64,000 bases of DNA from Saprospirales bacterium (lineage in GTDB: Bacteria; Bacteroidota; Bacteroidia; Chitinophagales; Saprospiraceae), in assembly GCA_016719895.1 (NCBI GenBank), contig JADJYG010000007.1, positions 124,001-188,000 on the forward strand, read 5' to 3'. Both the position numbers and the translations under genes were made by a program. A model generated the notes under the pieces. That model had not been told where the DNA came from. It searched no databases and worked only from the letters and a program-made list of their open reading frames with translations. Below are positions 43,798 to 51,181 of this stretch, in pieces. Numbering within the stretch: the stretch's first letter is position 1; the number at the start of each line of letters is the position of its first letter.

Positions 43798-45678
43798 TCA
43801 CCGCACAATAAGGACCGGAACCGACACCGCGTGCCGCACGGCATCGATCGTAGCGCCGAAAATAAGGTCCTTGAAGGTCCGGTGCCCGTGGGCGCCCATG
43901 ACGAGCAGATCGATATCGTGCTGCTGCACGAGTTTGGGGATCTCTTGTTTGGCCGGGCCATAGCCGATAAAAATATCGCAGCGGTAGCCCATCTCCTTCA
44001 GCCGGGCGGCGTATTGTTCGAGGGTTTTGCGGTCCTCGAGGCTTTCGCGGTCTTTTATTTCGGCGCCCATCACCCAGGCGCCGGCGCTTTCGACGGAGTG
44101 GAGTAGAAAATAGTGCGCTTTTTTACCGCCCAGGTGCAGGGCGTGGGAGAGGGTCTTGGTGTCGGAATCGGAGAAATCCAGCGCGACGGCGATCGCGCGG
44201 TAGTCCGGCACCTGCGATTCTTCCAGGCCGGCAAAGGCGCCGTGCGGCAACCTGGTTTTGCGCTGCGGTGCGCGCGCCAGCAGCGGCTTGAATACGATAT
44301 ACGTGAGCATCAGGCCGGCAAAAACCAGCACGGGCAAGACGATAAACTGGATCGCCCAGGCTCTTTCGCCGGCCTGCTGAAGCCAGTCGCCGACTTGCTG
44401 GGCCACCAGCCGCACATTGAGCGCCACGATGATACCGGCGCTTGCCCAGCCGCCGATTTTGGCCCAGAAGCCAATGGCGAAATCGCCCATCCGCTGGCGG
44501 TCGCTCACGTAGTGCAGGAGCGGGATCACCGCAAAGCCCAGCTGCATACTCAGGATGACCTGGCTCAGCACCAGCATATTGCCGGTGGCGTGTTCGCCGA
44601 AATAGCTGATCGCCAGGATCGCCGGCACCACCGCCAGCAAGCGGGTCAGGAGCCGGCGCAGCCAGGGCGCGATGCGCAGGTGCAGGTAGCCTTCCATCAC
44701 GATCTGCCCGGCCAGGGTACCGGTGACGGTGCTGCTCTGCCCGGCGGCGATGAGTGCGATGGCAAACAACACGGGCGCATAACTCTTGCCCAACAAGGGT
44801 TCCAGCAGGCGGTGGGCGTCCTGGATTTCGGACACGCCGGTGTAGCCGTATTTATAAAACACTGCAGCCGCCAGGATCAGGATGGCGGCATTGACAAACA
44901 GCGCCAGGTTGAGCGCAATGGCCGAGTCGATGATATTGAACCGGATGGCCCGCCGGATGCCTTCGGGCGTTTCGGCGATCTTGCGCGTTTGCACGAGAGC
45001 CGAATGCAGGTACAGGTTGTGCGGCATGACCGTGGCGCCGATGATGCCGATGGCGATAAACAGGGCCTCGTCGCTGGGGATAGAGGGGATGATGCCGCCG
45101 GCCATCTGCACCACGTCGGGTTTGGCCAGGATCATTTGCACCAGAAAGGCGCCGCCGATGACCGCGATCAGCCCCAGGATAAACGCTTCCAGCTTGCGAA
45201 TACCGAGCTGCATGAGAAACAGGAGCAAAAAAGCGTCCAGCACGCTGATGGCCACGCCCCACACCAGCGGAATGTCGAACAGCAACTGCAAGCCAATGGC
45301 CATACCCAGCACCTCGGCCAGGTCGGTGGCTGCGATGGCAATTTCGGCCAGGATGTAATTGAAGATATTGGCCGCCGGGTGGTACAGCTCGCGGGAGGCC
45401 TGCGCCAGATCCCGCCGGGCTACTACGCCCAGGCGGGCGCTCATGCTTTGCAACAACAGCGCAATGAGGTTCGACATCACCAGCACCCATAACAGGGCAT
45501 ACCCGAAGCGGCTGCCGCCGGCCAGGTCGGTAGCCCAGTTGCCGGGGTCCATATACCCCACGCTGACCAGGTAGGCCGGTCCGAGAAAGGCAAACAGGCG
45601 GCGCCAAAAGCCACCCTTCACTTCCGTCTCCACAGTGCTGTGTACCTCCGACAGCGATCGGTCCGTATGGTGTCGCAT
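43798..45678 (-). CDS. mntH: Nramp-type Mn/Fe transporter fused to a C-terminal universal stress (UspA) domain
   Basis: 626 residues. Residues ~25-460 are an Nramp transporter with ~11 helices: GYMDPGNWATDLAGG holds the helix-1 DPGN metal motif, and the helix-6-type GATVMPHNLYLHS holds the MPH motif. Residues ~480-626 are a Usp domain (YRAIAVALDFSDSDTKTLSHAL ... LLVMGAHGHRTFKDLIFGATIDAVRHAVSVPVLIV) with the G-x-H-G-H ATP-binding box. Typical MntH is ~410-450 residues, so this is a genuine fusion. It starts 21 bases after mntR, so the pair forms an operon. Confidence 0.93.
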   Translation of the reverse strand: MRHHTDRSLSEVHSTVETEVKGGFWRRLFAFLGPAYLVSVGYMDPGNWATDLAGGSRFGYALLWVLVMSNLIALLLQSMSARLGVVARRDLAQASRELYHPAANIFNYILAEIAIAATDLAEVLGMAIGLQLLFDIPLVWGVAISVLDAFLLLFLMQLGIRKLEAFILGLIAVIGGAFLVQMILAKPDVVQMAGGIIPSIPSDEALFIAIGIIGATVMPHNLYLHSALVQTRKIAETPEGIRRAIRFNIIDSAIALNLALFVNAAILILAAAVFYKYGYTGVSEIQDAHRLLEPLLGKSYAPVLFAIALIAAGQSSTVTGTLAGQIVMEGYLHLRIAPWLRRLLTRLLAVVPAILAISYFGEHATGNMLVLSQVILSMQLGFAVIPLLHYVSDRQRMGDFAIGFWAKIGGWASAGIIVALNVRLVAQQVGDWLQQAGERAWAIQFIVLPVLVFAGLMLTYIVFKPLLARAPQRKTRLPHGAFAGLEESQVPDYRAIAVALDFSDSDTKTLSHALHLGGKKAHYFLLHSVESAGAWVMGAEIKDRESLEDRKTLEQYAARLKEMGYRCDIFIGYGPAKQEIPKLVQQHDIDLLVMGAHGHRTFKDLIFGATIDAVRHAVSVPVLIVR

Positions 45679-45699
45679 AACATATTTTTTTTAGGCAGT

Positions 45700-46359
45700 T
45701 CAGGAAATTTTTACGTACAAGTTCTGCCCGACTTTTTCGCTGAGCGAAACCTCGCGCCCGGCCTGGGTGCGCACCCGCACCGACTGGTCGTACGGAAAGC
45801 GCTCGAGCAATTCGATTTCGGCGCCGAGCGAAAGCCCCATCTGGTCGAGGTACTGCAAAAAAGCCGGACTGTGGTCTTCCACGCCGGTCACCACGCCGCG
45901 GTCGCCGGGTTTCAAGGTGGCCAGCAGGGCCTGCGGCCGGAGGGTCCAGCGCCCTTCGGCGTCGGGGATGGGGTCGCCGTGTGGGTCGAATTTGGGATGG
46001 CCGAGGAAGCGGTCGAGCCGCTCGATCAGGGCATTGCCCTGCACGTGCTCGAGCTGTTCGGCCAGGTCGTGCACCTCATCCCACGCAAAACCCAGATGGT
46101 CTACCAGAAATACTTCCCAAAGGCGGTGTTTGCGGATAAGCACGGTGGCCACCCGGTTGCCTTCCGCAGTGAGCTGAACGCCCCGGTATTTCTCATAATC
46201 GATGAGGTTCTTTTCCGCCAGCCGCTTGAGCATATCGGTCACAGAAGCTGCCGTGGTTTGCATTTCTGCCGCTATGGCGTTCGTGCTGGCTGCTTTGACC
46301 TCTTTTTCCGAGATTTTAAATATCGCTTTGAGGTAATTTTCTTCTGCCTGGGAAACCAT
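45700..46359 (-). CDS. mntR: DtxR/MntR family metal-dependent transcriptional regulator
   Basis: 219 residues. The winged helix (~5-65, SQAEENYLKAIFKISEKEV...TNAIAAEMQTTAASVTDMLKRLAEKNLIDYEKY) is followed by the dimerisation/metal domain (~66-145, with RKHRLWEVFL and the DEVHDLAEQLEHV metal-ligand segment) and a FeoA/SH3-like C-terminus (~150-219). It probably senses Mn(II) or Fe(II) and represses the mntR-mntH operon. A 16-bp palindrome overlaps its promoter. Confidence 0.92.
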   Translation of the reverse strand: MVSQAEENYLKAIFKISEKEVKAASTNAIAAEMQTTAASVTDMLKRLAEKNLIDYEKYRGVQLTAEGNRVATVLIRKHRLWEVFLVDHLGFAWDEVHDLAEQLEHVQGNALIERLDRFLGHPKFDPHGDPIPDAEGRWTLRPQALLATLKPGDRGVVTGVEDHSPAFLQYLDQMGLSLGAEIELLERFPYDQSVRVRTQAGREVSLSEKVGQNLYVKIS

Positions 46360-46396
46360 ATCCGGCGCATGTTTTGGGTTTAAATAAATATTTCAG

Positions 46397-46428
46397 CAAA
46401 TATAGTAATTTTTTTAGATTAATCTAAA
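46397..46428 (-). promoter_or_regulatory. mntR-mntH promoter and palindromic operator
   Basis: The minus-strand -7 element TATATTTG is at 46404-46397. Directly upstream, 46413-46428 is the perfect palindrome TTTAGATTAATCTAAA, resembling DtxR/MntR boxes, placed over the region where the -33 element should be. Metal-loaded repressor here would block RNA polymerase. Confidence 0.72.
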
Positions 46429-46489
46429 TTTTATAAAAATTTAATGGCTATCCGGATGCTGTACCCTAAGCCCAATGAGCAGCCTGTTA

Positions 46490-46551
46490 TATCGCCGAAC
46501 CCCGTGCTGTGCGGCACTAACCCGTTCCGCACAGCACGGGGTTCGGCGATA
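46490..46551. repeat. Perfect 25-bp inverted repeat (long hairpin)
   Basis: 46490-46514 and 46527-46551 are exact inverted copies around a 12-base loop; the arm contains CCGAACCCCGTGCTGTGCGG. It lies between the ileS 3' end and the mntR promoter, without a T tract on either side. Too long and perfect for an ordinary terminator. Confidence 0.85.
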
Positions 46552-46598
46552 CATTTCATTGCCATTCTGAAAAATGTTGTCCAGTAGTGTGTTAGCGT

Positions 46599-46673
46599 GC
46601 TTGCCCACATCCTACGTCGATCTGCGGCCTTTTCTGTGAGAAAATACAGGAAAATGCTCTTCTGTGGGCAAGC
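46599..46673. repeat. Nested inverted repeat downstream of ileS
   Basis: GCTTGCCCACA (46599-46609) pairs with TGTGGGCAAGC (46663-46673). Inside, TTTTCTGT and ACAGGAAAA form a second stem. The last arm ends 10 bases from the ileS stop. Possibly a processing or termination structure, or a small mobile-element remnant. Together with the 46490 hairpin it fills the 323-bp gap 46360-46682. Confidence 0.6.
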
Positions 46674-46682
46674 GCACGACGA

Positions 46683-49600
46683 TTAATTTACTACCACCTC
46701 GATGCCCAATGTTACTTCATCGTTCAACTCCACTCTTTCCCCGTCCAGCACATCATCGGCCAGCACCAGGTCGGTAGCCAGCGTCTCCCCCTTGATGTAG
46801 TCGTGAAACTGCTCCAAGGCCGGCAGGATGGCCGGGTGCCGTTCGAGGGTGACGATGACGCGGTCGGTGACGTTGAAATCCTTGTCCTTACGGATATTCT
46901 GGATGCGGTTCACCAGGTCGCGGGCCATACCTTCGGCCAGCAGTTCGGGCGTCACGTTCACGTCGAGGGCCACCGTGATGGCGCCGTCGGAGGCCGTAGC
47001 CCAGCCGGGCAGGTCTTCGGTGGTCACCAGCAGGTCGTCGGGTGTCAGGGCGTAGGTTGTGCCGTTGACGGCGACGGCGAGCATGCCGTTTTTTTCGAGC
47101 GCATTGATTTCGTCGTTGCTGAACCCTGCGATGCGGGCCGCCATATCCTTCATGTCTTTGCCGAGTTTGGCGCCGAGCGTTTTGAAGTTGGCCTTGGCCG
47201 TCTTTTTGAGCAGGCCGCTGGCATCGGTCAGGTATTCGAGCGTTTTCACGTTGATCTCACTGAGGATCAGGTTTTTTACACTGTCCACCTCTGCAATAAA
47301 ACGCTCGTCCACCACGGGCAAAAGGAGTTTATGCAGCGGCAGCCGCACGCGCAGTTTATCTTTCTGGCGGATGCTGAGCGCCAGCGAGCAGATGCGCTGC
47401 GCGTAATCCATGCGCCGTTCCAGCGCTGCGTCGATTTTGGAGGGGTCGGGCTGCGCCAGGTCGGTCAGGTGCACCGAGTCGTGGCGCAGCGGGGAGTTTT
47501 TGGCCCTGGCCGTGTCTTTGACGGGCGCCGTGAGGTTGCGGTATAGCCAGTCGGCAAAAAACGGCGCGACCGGCGCCGCCAGCTGCCCGACCACCATCAG
47601 GCATTCGAACAGGGTCTGATAGGCGGCGGTTTTGTCCTCGCCCAACCCAGCCCCCGGCCCCTCCCCAACAGAGCGGGGAGACGGTTTCCAGAACCGCCGG
47701 CGCGACAAGCGGACGTACCAGTTGGACAAGTGTTCGTCCACAAACGTTTCGATGGCGCGGCAGGCCTTGGTCGGTTCGTAATCGTCGAAAGCGGTGCGCA
47801 CTTCGGCCACCAGGTTGTAGAGTTTGGAGATGATCCAGCGGTCGAGCTCGCTGCGCCGCTCGTAAGGCAACACGTTGAACTCGTCCATCTTAAACCCGTC
47901 GAGGTTGGCGTACAGGGCGAAGAAGTTGTAGGTGTTGAACAGGGTACCGAAAAACTTGTTCCGGCTTTCCACGATGCCGGCGGGGTCGAACTTCAGGTTT
48001 TCCCAGGGCGCGGCGTTGCTGATCATGTACCAGCGGGTGGCGTCGGCGCCGTAGGTGGCGATGGTGTCGAAGGGGTCGGCGGCATTGCCTTTGGATTTGG
48101 ACATTTTTTCGCCGTTTTTATCCAGCACCAGACCGTTGGAAACGACGTTTTTAAACGCCACTGAATCGAAACACAGGGTAGCGATGGCGTGCAGCGTATA
48201 GAACCAGCCGCGGGTTTGGTCTACGCCTTCAGCGATAAAATCGGCGGGGAAATTGCGCTTCCATTTTTCCTGATTTTCAAAAGGATAATGCCACTGCGCA
48301 TAGGGCATGGAGCCGCTGTCGAACCAGACGTCGATCAGATCGGTTTCGCGGCGCATGGGTTTGCCGGAGGGCGATACGAGGATCACGTCGTCGATGTAGG
48401 GGCGGTGGAGGTCGAAGGCTGCGCCTCCCCTCCCCGTTGGGGATGGGCTGGAGGTGGGGCTGAACGGGTTGGCAGCCATAAACCCAGCCGCCACGGCTTT
48501 GTCCACTTCCCGGCTTAATTCTTCCACCGAGCCGATGCAGCGCTCTTCCGTTTCGTCTTCCGTACGCCAGATGGGCAGGGGCACGCCCCAGTAGCGCGAA
48601 CGGCTGAGGTTCCAGTCCTGCAGGTTTTCGAGCCAGGCGCCGAAGCGGCCGGTGCCGGTGTGCTCGGGTTTCCAGTTGATCGTGCGGTTGAGCTCGGCCA
48701 TGCGCTCGCGGGCGGCCGAGGCGCGGATAAACCAGGAGTCGAGCGGGTAGTACAAAACGGGCTTGTCGGTTCGCCAGCAATGCGGGTATGGGTGTTTGTA
48801 TTTTTCGATGCGAAAGGCTTTGTTTTCGTCTTTCAGTTTCACGGCAATGAGCAGGTCGGTGGGTTTGAAGTCTTTGGCCTGCTGTACTTCGGCCGGGTAA
48901 TACTCGGCTTTGACGTAGAAACCGGCAAAATCGGTGACTTCAGGCACGAATCGCCCCTGCTTGTCCACGAGGGGCTGGATGCGGCCCTTGTCGTCTTTGA
49001 TCCCGATCATGGGCACGCCGTGTTCGCGGCAGGCGCGCATGTCGTCGGCGCCGAAATAGGGGGCGGTATGCACCACGCCGGTGCCGTCTTCGGTGGTCAC
49101 CCAGTCGCCGGGGATCACGCGAAAGCCGTCTTTTTCCAGTTCGGGCGAGCTGACGTAAGGCAAGAGCTGTTCGAAGTGCAGTCCGACCAGTTGTTTACCG
49201 TGGAAGGTTTTTTCCACCTGGTAAGGCACATTCTTATCGCCTGCCTGGAAGTTTTCGAAGGGCAGGTCCGCGTTTTCAGCCGGAAAATAAGCGGGCAGGC
49301 GGTCCTTGGCCAGTATCAGGCTGACGGGTGCGCCGGTGTAGGGGCTGAAGGTGCGCACTTTGGCATACGCGATATTGGGCCCGACGGTGAGCGCCACGTT
49401 GCTGGGCAGCGTCCAGGGCGTGGTGGTCCAGGCCAGGATACGCACGTCTTCGCCGGCGGTGTCAAAGAGGAAGGCCGAGGCGGCTTCCGGTTTCACCTTG
49501 AACATGGCCACGACGGAAAAGTCCGTTACGTCGCGATAGCAGCCGGGCATGTTGAGTTCGTGCGTGCTGAGGCCCGTGCCGGCGGCGGGGCTGTAGGGTT

Positions 49601-50150
49601 GGATGGTAAACCCTTTGTACAGAAGCGATTCGCCGTTGCCGGTTCGCTTATCGTAGAGGCGCTGCAACAGCCACCAGCAGGACTCGATATAGTCGTTTTC
49701 AAAAGTAATATAAGGATTGTTCAGATCTACCCAGTATCCCATGCGCCGGGTGAGCTCGTCCCAGAGGTCTTTATAGCGCATTACGGTGGCGCGGCAGGCC
49801 TGGTTGTATTCCTCCACGGTGATCTTTTTGCCGATGTCTTCCTTGGTGATGCCGAGTTCTTTTTCTACCTGGAGTTCGATGGGCAGGCCGTGGGTATCCC
49901 AGCCGCCTTTGCGCTCGACGCGGTGGCCTTTGAGGGTGTGGTAGCGGCAGAAGATATCTTTTACTGCACGGGCCATGACGTGGTGGATGCCGGGCTGGCC
50001 GTTGGCCGAAGGCGGGCCTTCGTAGAACACGAAGGCCTGGTCTTCGGGGCGTTGGGCTACGGACCGTTCAAATATTTTTTCGTCCTCCCAGAACTGGAGG
50101 ATTTCGGCGTCGATGGCTGGGAGGTTGAGGTGTTTGAATTCTCTGTACAT
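46683..50150 (-). CDS. ileS: Isoleucyl-tRNA synthetase
   Basis: 1155 residues from the ATG at 50150 (MYREFKHLNLPAIDAEILQFW); the frame stays open to 50330, but that part is the leader region. Class I motifs: PPSANGQPGIHHVMAR (HIGH equivalent) near residue 46 and KMSKSKGNAADP near 690; the editing domain (TTPWTLPSNVAL) is present. It is an archaeal/eukaryal-length IleS as in many Bacteroidota. Two Pro/Gly-rich inserts (~563-577 and ~821-837) come from GC-rich repeat copies. Expression is probably controlled by a leader-peptide attenuator (50187-50313). Confidence 0.96.
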   Translation of the reverse strand: MYREFKHLNLPAIDAEILQFWEDEKIFERSVAQRPEDQAFVFYEGPPSANGQPGIHHVMARAVKDIFCRYHTLKGHRVERKGGWDTHGLPIELQVEKELGITKEDIGKKITVEEYNQACRATVMRYKDLWDELTRRMGYWVDLNNPYITFENDYIESCWWLLQRLYDKRTGNGESLLYKGFTIQPYSPAAGTGLSTHELNMPGCYRDVTDFSVVAMFKVKPEAASAFLFDTAGEDVRILAWTTTPWTLPSNVALTVGPNIAYAKVRTFSPYTGAPVSLILAKDRLPAYFPAENADLPFENFQAGDKNVPYQVEKTFHGKQLVGLHFEQLLPYVSSPELEKDGFRVIPGDWVTTEDGTGVVHTAPYFGADDMRACREHGVPMIGIKDDKGRIQPLVDKQGRFVPEVTDFAGFYVKAEYYPAEVQQAKDFKPTDLLIAVKLKDENKAFRIEKYKHPYPHCWRTDKPVLYYPLDSWFIRASAARERMAELNRTINWKPEHTGTGRFGAWLENLQDWNLSRSRYWGVPLPIWRTEDETEERCIGSVEELSREVDKAVAAGFMAANPFSPTSSPSPTGRGGAAFDLHRPYIDDVILVSPSGKPMRRETDLIDVWFDSGSMPYAQWHYPFENQEKWKRNFPADFIAEGVDQTRGWFYTLHAIATLCFDSVAFKNVVSNGLVLDKNGEKMSKSKGNAADPFDTIATYGADATRWYMISNAAPWENLKFDPAGIVESRNKFFGTLFNTYNFFALYANLDGFKMDEFNVLPYERRSELDRWIISKLYNLVAEVRTAFDDYEPTKACRAIETFVDEHLSNWYVRLSRRRFWKPSPRSVGEGPGAGLGEDKTAAYQTLFECLMVVGQLAAPVAPFFADWLYRNLTAPVKDTARAKNSPLRHDSVHLTDLAQPDPSKIDAALERRMDYAQRICSLALSIRQKDKLRVRLPLHKLLLPVVDERFIAEVDSVKNLILSEINVKTLEYLTDASGLLKKTAKANFKTLGAKLGKDMKDMAARIAGFSNDEINALEKNGMLAVAVNGTTYALTPDDLLVTTEDLPGWATASDGAITVALDVNVTPELLAEGMARDLVNRIQNIRKDKDFNVTDRVIVTLERHPAILPALEQFHDYIKGETLATDLVLADDVLDGERVELNDEVTLGIEVVVN
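47641..47690 (-). repeat. In-frame GC-rich palindromic repeat copy within ileS (copy 2)
   Basis: About 50 bp with CAGCCCCCGGCCCCTCCCC and GAGCGGGGAG on the plus strand. It encodes the insert KPSPRSVGEGPGAGLGED and is related to, but inverse to, the copy at 48421-48465. Confidence 0.6.
48421..48465 (+). repeat. In-frame GC-rich palindromic repeat copy within ileS (copy 1)
   Basis: About 45 bp containing CTCCCCTCCCCGTTGGGGAT and GGGCTGGAGGTGGGGC. It encodes FSPTSSPSPTGRGGAA between conserved IleS blocks (AAGFMAANP and FDLHRPYIDD), so it looks like an insertion tolerated in frame. Confidence 0.6.
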
Positions 50151-50186
50151 GGCGTTACGTATCTGAAAGCGCCCGCAAAAATACAC

Positions 50187-50231
50187 AAACACAAACCCCG
50201 GCAAGTGTCGCACCTGCCGGGGTTTGTGTTT
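50187..50231 (-). terminator. Attenuator hairpin in the ileS leader
   Basis: In the minus-strand transcript the arm AAACACAAACCCCGGCA pairs perfectly with TGCCGGGGTTTGTGTTT (17 bp, 11-base loop), followed by GTGTATTTTTG. It lies after the leader peptide and 36 bases before the ileS ATG, so it would terminate transcription before ileS. The plus strand also has a T tract, but no plus-strand gene lies upstream. Confidence 0.75.
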
Positions 50232-50253
50232 TTTTAAAACAGCATCCCGCCTG

Positions 50254-50313
50254 TCAGGTGCATGGCCTGGTGCGAATAATAATGCTGTTGGATATGATTT
50301 GTGCGGAAAGCAT
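50254..50313 (-). CDS. Isoleucine-rich leader peptide of ileS (19 residues)
   Basis: ATG at 50313 opens a 19-codon frame, MLSAQIISNSIIIRTRPCT, ending TGA at 50254-50256. Five of 19 codons are Ile, three in a row (ATT-ATT-ATT, codons 11-13). The ATG lies 4 bases after a TACCTTTG element, so the transcript is probably leaderless. TCGCACC, directly after the Ile triplet, and GCACCTG, at the stop codon, are each complementary (7 bp) to the apical part of the downstream terminator hairpin. This fits ribosome stalling at Ile codons controlling termination. It has not been tested here. Confidence 0.65.
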   Translation of the reverse strand: MLSAQIISNSIIIRTRPCT

Positions 50314-50317
50314 GGTG

Positions 50318-50325
50318 CAAAGGTA
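50318..50325 (-). promoter_or_regulatory. ileS -7 promoter element (TACCTTTG)
   Basis: Minus-strand TACCTTTG exactly fits TAnnTTTG; transcription would start close to 50313 and give a leader of ~160 bases before ileS. No clear -33 TTTG at 19-21 bases. The remaining bases up to the SET gene at 50554 show no gene. Confidence 0.5.
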
Positions 50326-50553
50326 AACAAGATTTTTCAACCGAATCGTTCAGCGACGGAGATTTTAAGCCGGAAGGACCGGTTCCTTTCATCCCCTAAA
50401 AATAAGCGTTTCTCGTTTACTTTATGCGATTGCTCGAATGTATGGCGCAACGCTGGGAAAGTGTGCGTCAAATTGGCCGCAGTTTTTCTGATTCAGGCTA
50501 TCTTTCCCGCTGATTTATTCAGATAAACCAGTCTAAACTTGTTTGATAAATTT

Positions 50554-50988
50554 ATGGATGCCCTGTCTGTCTCTTTCGACCTGACCGAAGCCCGGCAAAG
50601 CCCGATCCATGGCCTGGGCGTGTTCGCCAAACGCGATATTCCGAAAGGTACGGTCTGGTGGCGCGGTGAAAAAGACGTCAATGTGCTGCTCTTCAACCGC
50701 CAGCAGTACCTGCATTTTCAGCAATCCGCCGGCAATTCGCTCAAAGATGCTTTCTGGGAGGTATTGGCCACGTACTCGTATTATTCCCGGCAACTCGACA
50801 GCCTCATCGTCTGCCTCGACAATGCCCGCTACGTCAACCATTCCGACGAGCCCAACTCCGGCCCAGATGAAACGCAAAATCCCCTGTTGTCGGTTGCCCT
50901 GCGCGACATCAAAGCCGGCGAAGAAATCCTGGAAAACTACGACCACTATGACTTTTGCCCCTGGGTGGAAATCCTGAAATTCAGGTAG
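50554..50988 (+). CDS. SET domain protein
   Basis: 144 residues from the ATG at 50554 (a TTG at 50539 is upstream in frame). SPIHGLGVFAKRDIPKGTVWW is the SET N-box, NHSDEPNSGPDET resembles the NHS box, and GEEILENYDHYDF is the C-terminal GEE..YDY motif. SET proteins are lysine methyltransferases; bacterial targets are mostly unknown. It stands alone and is divergent from ileS. Confidence 0.82.
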   Translation: MDALSVSFDLTEARQSPIHGLGVFAKRDIPKGTVWWRGEKDVNVLLFNRQQYLHFQQSAGNSLKDAFWEVLATYSYYSRQLDSLIVCLDNARYVNHSDEPNSGPDETQNPLLSVALRDIKAGEEILENYDHYDFCPWVEILKFR

Positions 50989-51019
50989 CAGGACGATACT
51001 GCCCGTTTACTTTCATCTG

Positions 51020-51149
51020 CTAGTCAAACCGCACGCCGCCGCGTTTTTTGCATGGCCTGCCGATTTCCGGAAATTGAGCGTTTTTAGAAATCTGCCCTCC
51101 GCTCAATGCTTTCCCATGCAGAAAACCTGGCGGCGTGCGGTATGACTAG
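51020..51149. repeat. 130-bp near-palindromic element between convergent genes
   Basis: Outer arms 51020-51055 and 51114-51149 match at 32 of 36 positions (including CCGCACGCCGCC/GGCGGCGTGCGG). Inside, ATTGAGCG (51073-51080) pairs with CGCTCAAT (51100-51107). It fills most of the gap between the SET gene and the gene ending at 51182. Size and nested structure suggest a MITE-like element rather than a simple terminator. Confidence 0.72.
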
Positions 51150-51181
51150 TAGTTGAGGCACTTTTTGTTAAATCCGGTTTT

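Noticed and set aside
44113..45492. Long open frame antisense to mntH
   Set aside because: The minus strand encodes a complete Nramp transporter; the antisense product is Gln/Asp/His-rich low-complexity translation of helix codons.
48660..50237. Long open frame antisense to ileS
   Set aside because: Shadow of a strongly conserved synthetase gene.
50151..50330. N-terminal extension of IleS to 50330
   Set aside because: In frame but lacks family conservation, runs through a strong hairpin, and overlaps the better-supported promoter and leader peptide.
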